Shown: positions 45,358-55,269, numbered from the stretch's first letter. The stretch: 64,000 nt of DNA from Rubellimicrobium mesophilum DSM 19309 (GCF_000600335.2 NZ_KK088522.1:49740-113739); one strand, 5' to 3'. The notes: generated by a model not told the origin, from the sequence alone. Program-made: numbers and translations.

Positions 45358-46152
45358 TGGGCTTGAGCGGGGCAGGGGCCCTGCCTAGCCTCTCGGGATG
45401 ATCAGACGCAGCCCCTTTCGCTACTTTAAGACCTCGCCCGAGATCATCCGGCTGGCGGTGATGCTCTACGTGCGCTTCCCCCTCTCGCTCCGAAACGTGG
45501 AGGACCTGCTCCACGAGCGTGGGATCGAGGTGAGCCACGAGACGGTCCGGTTCTGGTGGCAGCGCTTCGGCCCGATGTTCGCGGCCGAGATCCGCAAGAG
45601 GCGGGTGAGCGGGATGCGAGCGTCCCGCTGGCGCTGGCACTTGGATGAGGTGTTCGTGAAGATCAACGGCGTCCAGCACTACCTCTGGCGGGCGGTGGAC
45701 CACGAAGGCGAGGTGCTGGAGGCCTATGTTTCCACGCACCGGGACAAGAAGGCAGCTCTACGTTTCCTGAAGAAACTGATGAAGCGGCATGGTCGCCCAG
45801 ATGAGCTGGTGACCGACAAGCTCCGCTCCTACGGAGCAGCTCTCAAGGAGATCGGGGCCGAGGACCGACAGGTCACCGACCGTTGGGCGAACAACCGCGC
45901 CGAGAACTCGCATCAGCCGTTCCGAAGGCGGGAGCGGGCCATGCAGCGGTTCCGGCGCATGCGATCACTGCAGAAGTTCGCCGCCGTCCACTCCTCCGTG
46001 TGCAACCACTTCAACTCGGACCGCAAACTCTCAAGCCGCCCCGTCTACAAGCTGAGCCGAGCCGCCGCTCTGGCCGAGTGGCGCGGGCTCTGCGCCGCCT
46101 GAGATCAAGCGCACCTGCCCAAACTGAGACGAGTTCGCATTGGTCTGACACC
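45335..46152 (+). mobile_element. IS6-family insertion sequence
   Basis: An 818-bp element, the usual IS6 size. It is bounded by the inverted ends GGTGTCAGA (45335-45343) and TCTGACACC (46144-46152), with poorer match inside. No 8-bp target duplication flanks it, as expected after replicative cointegration or an adjacent deletion. Confidence 0.85.
45398..46102 (+). CDS. IS6-family (IS26-like) transposase
   Basis: 234 residues, intact. It begins MIRRSPFRYFKTSPEIIRLA. The DDE residues are in WHLDEVFVKINGVQHYLWRA, LVTDKLRSYGAALKEIGAED and NNRAENSHQPFRRRERAMQR. The family works by a copy-in mechanism that fuses replicons and removes adjacent DNA. Confidence 0.95.
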   Translation: MIRRSPFRYFKTSPEIIRLAVMLYVRFPLSLRNVEDLLHERGIEVSHETVRFWWQRFGPMFAAEIRKRRVSGMRASRWRWHLDEVFVKINGVQHYLWRAVDHEGEVLEAYVSTHRDKKAALRFLKKLMKRHGRPDELVTDKLRSYGAALKEIGAEDRQVTDRWANNRAENSHQPFRRRERAMQRFRRMRSLQKFAAVHSSVCNHFNSDRKLSSRPVYKLSRAAALAEWRGLCAA

Positions 46153-46949
46153 ACCTCCGAAAGAGCAGGCGGAGCCAAGGCAGGGGGAGGCAGCTGCGCG
46201 ACAGTGGAAGCACGCGCATCACCTGCCCATCTTCGAAACTTGGCCTTTCCATAACCTAAGCACCGCTTGTCCTTGGGTCAGAATAGCCACGCCGCAGCGT
46301 TAGAGCGAGCAAAGGTTCGCTGGTTGCAGCTACATCGTCGGGCTGCCTTTGGCAGCCAGGAGGCGACTAAACATTCAGTCCGCCGCCGGGCTCGGCGCCC
46401 CGGCTACTCGCGACAACTCACTCCGGCTGGGTGCGACCAGGAGACGAAGACGGGGAGAGGTGACGGGCCCGTGCGAGCAGGCCGAGGGGGCGCCTACTGC
46501 ATCCAGAGGCCGGCTGGGAATGACGCCAGGGAGAGCCCTTCGATCCGGGGCGTTGGACGAGCAAGCGCGCGGTCGGAGCGGCGGGGCCGTTCAGGAAACG
46601 GTCTGTCCGCGTATCGAGGGCAGGTCTGCCGGCATCTGATGCTAGTTTGCTGGGCACATTGGTCGTGTGCATTGGGCCGAAGTCTGTTGATCGGAGAACG
46701 CCGGAGTGGGCCTGGTCTGGGCCACGTCTGGCGTTCTCCCATGCTCGCGGCGAGCGTGTCGGGGGCCCCGACTGGGGCTCAAGCGGGCCAGGACCAAAAG
46801 TCTGACGAAGGTCGTCGATCGCCCGCCAACGGCCATCCCTGCGGACTTCTGCCGGTCGCATGAGACCCGCTCAAACTGGGCTTGGTGGCCATAATCTCGC
46901 CACAAACAAGCGCTGAATGTTGTCGATCAGGAAACACTGGGAAGCTGCA
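46153..46949. other. Non-coding region right of the IS
   Basis: No gene is supported. It contains copy 1 of the dispersed repeat (46394-46555). Confidence 0.45.
46394..46555. repeat. Dispersed repeat of about 165 bp, copy 1
   Basis: Closely related to 57540-57705 in the same orientation. Shared blocks include CTCGGCGCCCCGGC, GGGTGCGACCAGGAGACGA and CGAGCAGGCCGAGGGGGCGC. Confidence 0.7.
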
Positions 46950-47183
46950 ATGATCCGCGTCACAACAACCAAATGGTCGCTTGTCCAGCAGCTGGCGGAC
47001 TTCCTGTCGGGCGCGCCCCACTCCCCGGATGATGAGTGTGCGGCCCTGATGCGGCGCCTGTTGCGCGAGTACGAACGGCGACGCATCGAGGCCAGTGCCC
47101 GAGTGGACGGCAAGCCCCCTGGCCGGCTTGCGCAACAGCGGAGGCGCCTCGCCGCAATCAGGAGCATGGCGTCGGGGTCCTAG
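46950..47183 (+). CDS. Hypothetical small basic protein
   Basis: 77 residues starting MIRVTTTKWSLVQQLADFLS, helical, with many Arg (LLREYERRRIEASARVDGK). The ribosome site is weak. An in-frame ATG at 46917 is possible. Not recognised. Confidence 0.35.
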   Translation: MIRVTTTKWSLVQQLADFLSGAPHSPDDECAALMRRLLREYERRRIEASARVDGKPPGRLAQQRRRLAAIRSMASGS

Positions 47184-48327
47184 GACCCGAAAGGCCGGCG
47201 GTCAGGGCGGTGCAGCGTCCGGATGACCCAAGCGTCGCTCCTCGATCTTCCGACTGGCCCGGCAGCGACGGCACCTGGCCCGTCGAGTAGGCGGGCCGGC
47301 CGCCGATCTCCTCCTTCAGGATCACGTCCATGTTCTCCCACGCCTCGACGCCGTTCCAAGCGTAGTCACATGCCAGAAGTGGGGGAAATCGGTGTCGGCA
47401 TCCTCGAGCATGAGCCCAGGGTAGGGAGAGAACCGGAAGGGAACAAAGAGCCGCCTCCGGCAGTCACGTGGGCGGCCACGTCCACCCCTCATCCTTGTCC
47501 CCGACCTCTCGGAACCGTTTGTAGCGCTTCAGCGACGGCCAGCTTGGGTGCCCCGAACTTCGGTCATGCCTGGGCTCGAAAGGCGGGGCAATCTGCGTCC
47601 GCATCGTCCGCAGCTTGGCATTCCAACTGGTTACGTCGGACGGTCCAGGCCAGCCGGACGCAGCAACCGTCCGCGTTTGCGTCCGAACAGGCTCCGACGG
47701 TCCAACGGTGATCAGAGGACAAACTATTGAAAGGGCTTAGCTTTCTCTCGGCCGCGGACGCTGCAGACGGTTCGGACGGTGTCGTCCCTCACATATTGGC
47801 TCTGACGCCCGTGCCCTCTGCACGAGCCAACCCATGGATCAGGCATAGCCGACGTGGTCGTTGGATTTCACTCTACCAAGTGGCTGTCCATCGATGGCGC
47901 ACGGCGGACGTCGTCGGAGCGGACGCCGGTCATCGCTAATCTGCGACGAACGGGCTTGATGAGGCTGTGACGGAACCCCAGCGCTGGGCCAGGGCGTGGC
48001 GGGACGAGGCCGAAAGCGCCCACTTCAGCTACGATAGCGAACGTCGGCGCACCTGATCGGACGCGGTCGAAAGGGCCGCAGAGGTTAGCTCGGCTCTGCT
48101 TCGGCAGAGTCGGTCGGGCGAGGCGGACCGGGTCGATGTGTTCCGATGACACTCGCTCATCCTTTGGGTTTGACGAGGGCGCTCGCGCCAGCTGCGAGGC
48201 TGCAAAGCTGATAAGGGGAGCCTGGTTGGCGGGAGGCTATCGGGACATCTGCATTGAGTTTTGTCAAGCTGGGCCACTCTCTAGGTGAGTTGACGTCACC
48301 GGTCGGTTGCAACCGAACGAGGTCACC
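47184..48327. other. Long region without a confident gene
   Basis: Apart from a minus-strand relic at 47228-47440, nothing is supported. The sequence looks like worn accessory DNA. The start of the OmpA-like leader is at the right end. Confidence 0.4.
47228..47440 (-). pseudogene. Unidentified protein relic
   Basis: Reading through one shift near 47370 gives FVPFRFSPYPGLMLEDADTD, FPHFWHV and then YAWNGVEAWENMDVILKEEI, GGRPAYSTGQVPSLPG. The two frames join well and look protein-like, but I cannot name the family. No start is visible. Confidence 0.3.
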
Positions 48328-49026
48328 ATGAGCAATTGGCTTCCTGCCTCCATGGCCTTGATGCTGTCTGGTGCGTCTGGCGTCCATGCCCAGGCCACAT
48401 CGGACGACCAGTTGGCCCAGACCTTCCAAGCGCAGCATGAGGCGATCCGGGCGGCCCAGGACGAGTATCTGTATGGCAGCCCCAGAGGCGGGCCTGACAA
48501 CGGCTTGGATAGAGGGATCGAGGTCGTCGCGATAGAGAGCCTCGACGGTCGCCCGACCGCGCCTCTCGACGAGGGTGAAGCTGTTGCCCAGGGACCAGAT
48601 GCCGAGAGGCCGGCCGAGGAGGCCGAGGCTGCGCAACCAGCGATTGGCGACGTGGTCTACGTCATTCCGCCTGAGAGCGCGCTCCAGATCAATGTCCATG
48701 TCGAGTTCCCGTTCGACTCGGCTGCCCTGACTGAGGACCAGATCCCCAAGTTGCAACAGCTCTGCCGGGTGATGGGCAGGGAGGAGTTCAATGGCTCCCG
48801 CTCCCGCATCATCGGGCATACCGACGCGAAGGGCGAGGATGCCTACAACGACCGGCTCTCGTTGTTGCGCGCCCAGGAGGTCGTCCGCTACTTTGTGAAC
48901 ACCTGCGGCCTCGACACCGCGCTGTTCGAGGCGATGGGCCTGGGCGAGCATCAACTCCTCGACCCTGCCGATCCTGAAGCAGCGGCCAATCGCCGAGTCG
49001 AGTTCCAACTCGAGGCTCTGAGCTGA
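48328..49026 (+). CDS. OmpA-family outer-membrane/peptidoglycan-binding protein
   Basis: 232 residues with a signal peptide (MSNWLPASMALMLSGASGV, then HA). An acidic linker is followed by the OmpA C-terminal domain from about 120: VEFPFDSAALTEDQIPKLQQ, RIIGHTDAKGEDAYNDRLSL, LRAQEVVRYFV and EAAANRRVEFQLEAL. The domain binds peptidoglycan. Here a beta-barrel is absent, so it is a soluble periplasmic or anchored form. GAGG lies upstream of ATG 48328. Confidence 0.85.
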   Translation: MSNWLPASMALMLSGASGVHAQATSDDQLAQTFQAQHEAIRAAQDEYLYGSPRGGPDNGLDRGIEVVAIESLDGRPTAPLDEGEAVAQGPDAERPAEEAEAAQPAIGDVVYVIPPESALQINVHVEFPFDSAALTEDQIPKLQQLCRVMGREEFNGSRSRIIGHTDAKGEDAYNDRLSLLRAQEVVRYFVNTCGLDTALFEAMGLGEHQLLDPADPEAAANRRVEFQLEALS

Positions 49027-49370
49027 CCGGCTGGGGCGGGACCTTGGGTCCTTTCTGTATGGGGCCTTCCGCTCGGCGCCTTTCAGCCCCCGCGCCACTC
49101 AGCCGCTTCAAGTTCGAATGCGGATTCCATCATTCGTTCTTGGACTTTGCCCACGCTGCCCAAAGCTGCTGCGCATCGTTTGCGCGCCGATCCTTCTTGG
49201 TATGGTGCTCGCCCAGGTACTCCCCGGGTGTGGTCCAAGCTGACTTCGGCTGCTGTTCGACAGCAGCCTTGCAGGGTCAGCTACAGACCTCACCAACACG
49301 CTCCATGGCGTAGCTCTCCACCGTCCTGCGCCTCACCCCCGGACGACGGCCTTCGCTCGCTCGTCGGGAC
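49027..49370. other. Intergenic region
   Basis: No gene, repeat or clear hairpin is seen between the convergent OmpA-like gene and the small membrane gene. Confidence 0.4.
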
Positions 49371-49676
49371 TCAATCCGAGAGGTCCTTCTGGCCTGCAGC
49401 TTCCTCGCAGGCCGCCAGATCGGCCTGGACCGCGACAGGGAGACGGTGCCGAACCCAACTGTCTCCGAGCCGATCCAAACCTTGGATGCTCTTGCCAGCG
49501 GCGACAGGGTCGGTTTGGCAGGTTCTCCATGCGGCAAGGTAGGGCGCGGCGTGGATCCGATAGGACGTGTCACGCCCCTTCATGACGAGCACCACAAGCA
49601 CCATTGCCACGGCGATGGCCCACTGGATCTGTCGGGACGTCATTCGCCTTCGCTGCTCCCGCCGGATCAGGTTCAT
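49371..49676 (-). CDS. Small membrane-anchored protein
   Basis: 101 residues. A basic start (MNLIRREQRRRMTSRQIQ) leads to one helix (WAIAVAMVLVVLVM), followed by a soluble part with two Cys (AAWRTCQTDPVAAGKSIQG, ADLAACEEAAG). It lies six bases after the gene at 49683 and is probably cotranscribed. Function unknown. Confidence 0.5.
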   Translation of the reverse strand: MNLIRREQRRRMTSRQIQWAIAVAMVLVVLVMKGRDTSYRIHAAPYLAAWRTCQTDPVAAGKSIQGLDRLGDSWVRHRLPVAVQADLAACEEAAGQKDLSD

Positions 49677-49682
49677 AGTGCC

Positions 49683-50066
49683 CTAGCAGCGGTAGAGGGC
49701 GGGATCTCTCGCTGCTTCAACTCGCGTGGCAATCAGCAGTTCGATCACCTGCTGCCCCGACAGCTTGGGGTAGGCTCGTGCGGTTTGCGTGGCGAGCCGT
49801 CGCACGTCTGGCTCCGTCATTGGCCGGCTTGGGTCCAGGGCGCTCGATCGAAGCCAGGGATCGATGCGCTCGCAGCGCTGGAACCCGACCATGCCGCCCG
49901 CCACGAACCCGATGAGGAACCCGCCGGCCGCAGTGACTGGAGTGCCGAAGCCGGCTAGCGCTCCAATCGTCCCCGCCGATCCGGCGTAGACGCTGACGCA
50001 GCGCCAGTAGAGATGATCGTTTGCCAAAGCGTCGATCCTTGCTTTGGCATCGTCCAGTCCGTCCAT
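49683..50066 (-). CDS. Hypothetical membrane-inserting protein
   Basis: 127 residues. A Gly/Ala-rich hairpin of two short hydrophobic stretches (VYAGSAGTIGALAGFGTPV, AAGGFLIGFVAGGMVGF) sits between helical ends. GGAG lies eight bases ahead of ATG 50066. It is the first gene of a pair. Not recognised. Confidence 0.5.
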   Translation of the reverse strand: MDGLDDAKARIDALANDHLYWRCVSVYAGSAGTIGALAGFGTPVTAAGGFLIGFVAGGMVGFQRCERIDPWLRSSALDPSRPMTEPDVRRLATQTARAYPKLSGQQVIELLIATRVEAARDPALYRC

Positions 50067-50243
50067 CAAAGAGCACTCCACATTGGTCCGCCTCTGGGCA
50101 CCACGGCTGTCGCCCGCTAGCCGGCGGAGCGGCGCTGGAATAGGTTAGCGGTCGGCGCCCGAGCCTGCCCGTATGCTTGCATCATCGTCACGAACCGACT
50201 GGAGAGGACCGGGATGGCCGGCCCTCTTCGGGGGCTCTGCAGG

Positions 50244-50831
50244 CTACGGCTTCAGGGTCAGGTCGAAGCTGGTGAAGTTGGCGTAGCCCGACTGCGATCC
50301 GTCTGGATGGCCGACAAAGAAGGGCACGGCGATTGCAGTGGCCGTCCCGGTGGCCCCCTCGAAGATGCCATTGCCCTCGATCACCGTGAAGGTGCACTCC
50401 GTGGTGTCGGGCGCTCCATCCGGCACATCCGCAGGCGCGGCCGCCTTGCAGGCGTAGGAGGTCCAGAGGTGGTTCAGCCCCTCGCCCACAACGCTCTGCT
50501 CGTCGCTGGCCGTCTCAGCGCCTTGCTCGTCGGCCGCCGCGGCTGCGCTCTCCGAGCCGCTGTCGGCCAGGGTGACGAACGCGCAATGGCCCGTGCCGTT
50601 CTCCTGGAACTCCTGCACGCAGTGGACAGCGGCATGCTCGAGGACGGCCGCATCGTTCTCGAAGTCCAAGGCTCCAGTGATCGTGCCGATCTCGAAGAGT
50701 TGCCCGCCAGGGGTTTCGAAGCCGGCACTCATCTGGACCGAGAAGCCGGCAAAGGCCGGTCCGAGCTCTTCCGCAGAAAGCGGCCCGCACACTGCAAAGA
50801 GAGACAGGGCCGACACAGCAAGCACACGCAT
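50244..50831 (-). CDS. Secreted hypothetical protein
   Basis: 195 residues with a signal peptide (MRVLAVSALSLFAVCGPLSA) preceded by AGGGAGGAACG. The mature part has four Cys and an Ala/Glu-rich insert (ADSGSESAAAAADEQGAE). The C-terminal half (ECTFTVIEGNGIFEGATGTA) is beta-rich and resembles no family I can name. It probably folds in the periplasm with disulfides. Confidence 0.6.
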   Translation of the reverse strand: MRVLAVSALSLFAVCGPLSAEELGPAFAGFSVQMSAGFETPGGQLFEIGTITGALDFENDAAVLEHAAVHCVQEFQENGTGHCAFVTLADSGSESAAAAADEQGAETASDEQSVVGEGLNHLWTSYACKAAAPADVPDGAPDTTECTFTVIEGNGIFEGATGTATAIAVPFFVGHPDGSQSGYANFTSFDLTLKP

Positions 50832-51129
50832 TCGTTCCTCCCTGGACACGTGTAACGCTGGGTCAAGGTAGCACAGGACTGTCCGCTTTGGACGGGAGAA
50901 AGCGCTGCTTGCTCGACGATGCGATGATAGGGCAGGCTCCGGAAAGCTCGGTCGCCAACCGAGCGTCTCCCGACGACATTCATGGAACGAAGGGCCGGGC
51001 GCGACACGCTGGCTTTCCTGCACCGCTCCGACCGCACACGACCTGAGATTGTGTGCTATCTAAAGCAGGTGGATCGCAACCGTGTGTACAGCCGAGGCTC
51101 CCGTGCGCCTCGCACCCTGTGAGGCGCCT

Positions 51130-51648
51130 ATGAGGCTACTGAACCTGCTCAGGCATCGCGAGATCGCGGACTTGGAGGTCGGCGAGCTCGTCCTGAGGAC
51201 CATCGGACGCAGCCCTGGCCCGGCCCTTGTCATCGACCGATCGTCTCAGGGCGTCACCTTCGGCGTCCTGCGTCATCCGGAGCTCACCAGACCCATCTCC
51301 TACCTTGTCCAGAGCGGATCCAGCCTCTCGTTCGGCACCTCCTGGGCGCTTGAGATCCTGCCTGCTTCGCTGTCCCCGCCGACCCGGCACTACCAGGAGA
51401 CGACCCAGCCCGGTGATCTTCTGATCGGGAAGGAAGGAACCATGGTTGTGCTGGACGACTCCCACGCAAAGCCCGCCGCGCCATTCGGCTTCAACGTCGA
51501 CACCTTGGCGCTGGTCGCCCTGCCGGAGGAGGCCGCGCGCTGCGCGGGATGGCGAATATGGGCGCACAAAGACGACTGGCGGCGGCCGAGCGCGACACCG
51601 GTGTTCGAGTGGGTCGCGCCGTCGCCGACCGCCGCTATCGTGAGCTAG
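51130..51648 (+). CDS. Hypothetical protein
   Basis: 172 residues starting MRLLNLLRHREIADLEVGEL. No signal peptide or membrane helix. Middle phrases GDLLIGKEGTMVVLDDSHAK and AAPFGFNVDTLALVALPEEA suggest a beta-rich fold. Its stop overlaps the convergent MBL-gene stop in the palindrome CTAG. Not recognised. Confidence 0.55.
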   Translation: MRLLNLLRHREIADLEVGELVLRTIGRSPGPALVIDRSSQGVTFGVLRHPELTRPISYLVQSGSSLSFGTSWALEILPASLSPPTRHYQETTQPGDLLIGKEGTMVVLDDSHAKPAAPFGFNVDTLALVALPEEAARCAGWRIWAHKDDWRRPSATPVFEWVAPSPTAAIVS

Positions 51649-52424
51649 GCGAACTCCGGCCGCTCGATGACCCCCGCGCGGTGCAGGCCGGCTCGGCGGT
51701 CGTACTCGTCGGCCAGAGCTTGCAGCGCCGCCCCGCCATCGCCCTCGAACGAGGGCCCGTGCATCAGCGCGAGCCGCCCCGGCGAAAGCTCCGATAGCCG
51801 TCGCAGCGTCGTTCCCATCGTCGGGTTCAGCGCCGAGTAGCCGAACAGGTCCTCGGCCGCCGCGGCCGGCGAGACGATGTCGCCCGTGATGAGCGCCGGG
51901 CCATCGCCGAGCTGCGTGAACAGGTCCCCGCAGAGCAGCGTGAACAGGTCCCCGCAGAGCAGCGTGCCCGTCGTCTCCTCCATCATCACGCCCGCGTCCC
52001 AGCCGTGCGGCGTGTGCGGGGTGTCGATGTAGCGGACGCGCTTGCCGCCGAGATCGATCACCTCGCCGTCTTTCAGCACCCGTGGGGCCCGGTCGGCCAT
52101 GTCGTTGAGCGACACCATGACCCCGGTCTGGCCATGGGCGACCTGCGCGTCCGGTGCCACGGCCAGCCACTCGTTCATCGCCCCGCACTCGTCGGCCTCG
52201 TAGTGGCCGAATCCGATCCAACGAAGGCGTTCAGGCGCAACCAGGCGGGACAGGGTGTCCCGATTGGAGCCGAACATCTTCCGCAGGCCGGTATGAAAGA
52301 GGAGGGGCTCGTCTCCGAGGACCAGGAAGGAGTTGAAGGTGAACCCGACGGGAGGGGCGATGCCGGCGACAAAGGTAGAGAGTCGGTAAATGCCATCTGC
52401 GATCTCGCTGATACGGGTGTCCAT
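51645..52424 (-). CDS. Metallo-beta-lactamase-fold hydrolase (di-iron/ODP-like) with a tandem duplication
   Basis: 259 residues. The fold is seen in LLFHTGLRKMFGSNRDTL, then FGHYEADECGAMNEWLAV, where HxExD replaces the usual HxHxDH, as in the oxygen-binding domain of flavodiiron proteins. Later come PHTPHGWDAGVMMEETTG and the Asp segment LLCGDLFT, present twice in tandem owing to a 24-bp duplication at 51915-51962. No flavodoxin domain is attached. AGGAGA precedes ATG 52424. A TetR gene is divergent. Confidence 0.8.
   Translation of the reverse strand: MDTRISEIADGIYRLSTFVAGIAPPVGFTFNSFLVLGDEPLLFHTGLRKMFGSNRDTLSRLVAPERLRWIGFGHYEADECGAMNEWLAVAPDAQVAHGQTGVMVSLNDMADRAPRVLKDGEVIDLGGKRVRYIDTPHTPHGWDAGVMMEETTGTLLCGDLFTLLCGDLFTQLGDGPALITGDIVSPAAAAEDLFGYSALNPTMGTTLRRLSELSPGRLALMHGPSFEGDGGAALQALADEYDRRAGLHRAGVIERPEFA
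51915..51962. repeat. 24-bp tandem duplication inside the MBL gene
   Basis: Two identical 24-bp units, each starting CGTGAACAGGTCCCCGCAGA, encode LLCGDLFT twice in frame at a likely metal-ligand site. Confidence 0.9.
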
Positions 52425-52481
52425 GAGAAATCTCCTGTCGAATGAGGTCCGCCTCGGCCCCTCCCGCCCTCGGGCGCTGGA

Positions 52482-52498
52482 CTTTGACGCTTTCAAAG
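52482..52498. promoter_or_regulatory. Inverted repeat in the MBL/TetR divergent region
   Basis: CTTTGA-5-TCAAAG. It lies 58 bases before the MBL start and could overlap its promoter. Confidence 0.4.
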
Positions 52499-52540
52499 TA
52501 CAAATATGTGTAGCGGAAACGCCCGCGGCTGTCAATTCGT

Positions 52541-52556
52541 TGCACATGGCTGTGCA
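52541..52556. promoter_or_regulatory. Perfect palindrome just before tetR-like gene
   Basis: TGCACA-TGGC-TGTGCA, 12 bases before the TetR start. Position and symmetry suit a TetR operator for self-control. Confidence 0.5.
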
Positions 52557-52568
52557 GTTAATGAATCC

Positions 52569-53171
52569 ATGACCCGGACCTATACCCTGAAGAAGCGGGC
52601 GGAGAAGCAGGCCGAGACGCGGCAGCGCATCGTCGAGGCAGCGATGGAGCTGCACAGCACCGTCGGCCCGGCCAGTACGTCTATGAGCCAGATCGCTGAG
52701 CGGGCGGGCGTGCAGCGACACACGCTCTACGCGCATTTCCCGGACGAGCGGAGCATGGCGCTGGCCTGCTCGGGCCTGTTTGCGGAACGTCAGCCGCTGC
52801 CCGACCCCGAGCCCTGGACCGCCATCGTCGACCCTCGGGACCGGCTCCGCACGGGGCTCCGAGCCCTCTACGCCTGGTACGAGCGCAATGCCGGCCTCCT
52901 CGGCTGCGTCATCCGCGATGCCGAGCACCACGCGCTGACACGCGAGATGGCCGAGATGCGCTTCATCCCGGCCCTGGTCCGCATCCGCGAGGTGCTGGGC
53001 GATGGTGTCAGCCCGGATCGGAGCGCGCTGCTGGGCCTCGCGCTGGACTTCCACACTTGGCGGAGGCTCAGCCAAGCGGAGGGCCTCGGTTCCGATACAG
53101 CGGCCGAGGCCATGATCAAAGCCATCCTTGAGCCAACCTTCCAGACAGTACGACCCCCAGAGAGCGATTAA
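52569..53171 (+). CDS. TetR-family transcriptional regulator
   Basis: 200 residues. The N-terminal helix-turn-helix is clear: ETRQRIVEAAMELHSTVGPA, STSMSQIAERAGVQRHTLYA, HFPDERSMALACSGLF. The C-terminal ligand domain is divergent. ATG 52569 starts MTRTYTLKKRAEKQ. It is divergent from the MBL-fold gene across 144 bp holding two inverted repeats, so it probably represses that gene and itself. The ligand is unknown. Confidence 0.9.
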   Translation: MTRTYTLKKRAEKQAETRQRIVEAAMELHSTVGPASTSMSQIAERAGVQRHTLYAHFPDERSMALACSGLFAERQPLPDPEPWTAIVDPRDRLRTGLRALYAWYERNAGLLGCVIRDAEHHALTREMAEMRFIPALVRIREVLGDGVSPDRSALLGLALDFHTWRRLSQAEGLGSDTAAEAMIKAILEPTFQTVRPPESD

Positions 53172-53482
53172 GCATCCCCACTCGGACAGATGTCTCGTTG
53201 AGGGCAGAACACTTTCCGTAGTAACTTCTTCGGGCGCGAGGCCTGGTGGCCTGTTGTGTCTGCAGGCCGTCCCTGCCTCCTGCAGAGCCTTCTGGCCGCC
53301 CGGTCACAACCAAGTGGCGGCACTGGGACCATGCGGCATGGGCCAAGCTGCACCTTTCGTTCAACCCACGACCCGGACAGGGCCGATCACCCTGACCTGT
53401 GTCCGTTCGAGGCGAGCGTCGGCGGCCCTGAGCTTCTGTCGTGGGCCACCTCCTGTCAGCGATGTGACCACGGAGTGTGACG
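53172..53482. other. Intergenic region
   Basis: No gene is supported. The right end carries the ribosome site GGAG for the next gene. Confidence 0.4.
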
Positions 53483-55269
53483 ATGGACGAGGACAATGTC
53501 ATCGAGCTGATCACTGAGAACGAGAGCAACAAGGCCAGGTCGGCGGCGGGGGGCGAGGGAGACGACGAGATCCGCTCCTGGATCCTGGCCGACGCAGAGG
53601 TCGCGACCCAGGATGCGGTCGCGCACGGCAACACTCACACGGTCACGGGCGACGCCGGGCAGGACGTCCTCCGGCTTATCACCCTCGCCTACGGCTTCGG
53701 CGGCTTTAGTGCGTTGGCCAGCGGCAACACCAACTCCGCCTCTGGCGGCGAGGAGGACGACGGCGTCACCTCGGCGCTCGGCGCCTTCGCCTATAGTGGA
53801 GACGCCACCGTCACTGGCAACTCGCACCGTCTCCTGCTGGACGAAGGGGAGGACTTCCTCACAAGCGACCTCTTCGCCACAGCCCTCTCCGGCAACAACG
53901 CCCTGGCCAGCGGCAACACCCTGCTCGCCGCAGGAGGGGAGGACAACGACGAGTTCGAGCTGCGCTTGGACGCCATGGCTCTCTACGTCCGTGATGCCAT
54001 CGCAAGTACGGCCACGACGAGCAACAACACCCTAGTGGCCCGAGGCGGTGAAGGCGCCGATGCGATTGGGTTGGAGGTGACGGTCAACTCCACCCTGGGC
54101 GGCATTGCCACCCTGACCGACAAACATGGTTTGGGCTTGAGGACGGCGCCGGGGCGGACGCGTTAGAACTCGCGCTCAGCGAGGAGATCCACGAGGGCCG
54201 CGGGACCACTACCCTGGCGGGCAACCGCTTCACGCTCGACGGCGGCTCGGGCGACGACTTTGCCCAGGTGAACTACTTGACCGATCTGGGGGACAACAGC
54301 GTCCGTCTGATCGGCGGCTCCGGCCATGACCTGGCCTCGCTGCTCTACTCCAGTGTCACCGACGACCTCGCCTTCGACTTCTCTCATGGCTACGACCAGG
54401 TCCTGGCTGACGGCACTGTCCTCCGAGGCTTCGAGAGGGTCAGCGTCAGCGCAGGCGACGGCGACGACCTGTTCCGGGGCGGGAGCGGGGACGACAGCTT
54501 CTATGGAGGGCTGGGCAGCGACTACGCACGGGGTGGGGCCGGCGACGACGTGCTGGCCGCCAGGGGCATTCTCTACAACTTCGAGGAGAGCATCACGCGC
54601 TCGCACGACAGCGACGTTCTCCTGGGCGAGGCGGGGAACGACACACTGACGGCAGACCTCTCCGAGCAGGTCTACTTCGGCAGCACCCTGGTGAGCGAGA
54701 ACACTGTGTTCATGTCAGGAGGCAGGGACGATGACGACCTCAGCTCCACCCTCTCGGCCTTTGCCCAAGGCGTGTCCGAGAGTGCCCCAGCGAACGCGAC
54801 GACCCGTGACAACACCCTGACCATGACGGGCGACAAGGGCAAAGACAGCCTCGCCGCCCACCTCTCCGCCAGCAGCCACTTTGGCGCCACCACAACCGTA
54901 ACCGACAACACCCTCCTGCTGAACAGGGCCAAGGGCGATGATGACCTCTCGGTCGATCTGTTCACCTCTGTGGAGGAGATGGGCATGACGATCATGACCG
55001 GCAACCAGATCACCCTTCTGGGCGGCAAGGGCGATGACCGTCTCCACGTGTCGGGCAATGCCATGGCTGGCAACTGCCTCATCCTGGACGGGGGCAGGGG
55101 CCACGACACCCTCGCCTTCGAGGGCGACCGGGGCGACTACCACGTCACCGAGACGGGCAAGGGGGACTACGAGGTCACGGACCTGGGCGATGGCTCGCCG
55201 GGCGCCGTCTACTCCATTCTTGACGTCGAGACCCTGGTGTTCAACGGGACGGTCTTCGACCTGGCCTGA
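53483..55269 (+). pseudogene. Repeat-rich RTX-related protein, one frame break
   Basis: 595 residues if one missing base near 54125-54155 is restored. The N-terminal half has units of about 31-32 residues with the pattern GNT....GG.G.D.....L...A (GNTHTVTGDAGQDVL, GNTNSASGGEEDDGV, GNTLLAAGGEDNDEF). The middle has classic RTX turns (GDGDDLFRGGSGDDSFYGG). The C-terminal half returns to the long unit (DNTLTMTGDKGKDSLAA). It ends with a secretion-type domain ending LVFNGTVFDLA. No signal peptide. Probably a type I secreted, calcium-binding surface protein. Confidence 0.7.
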
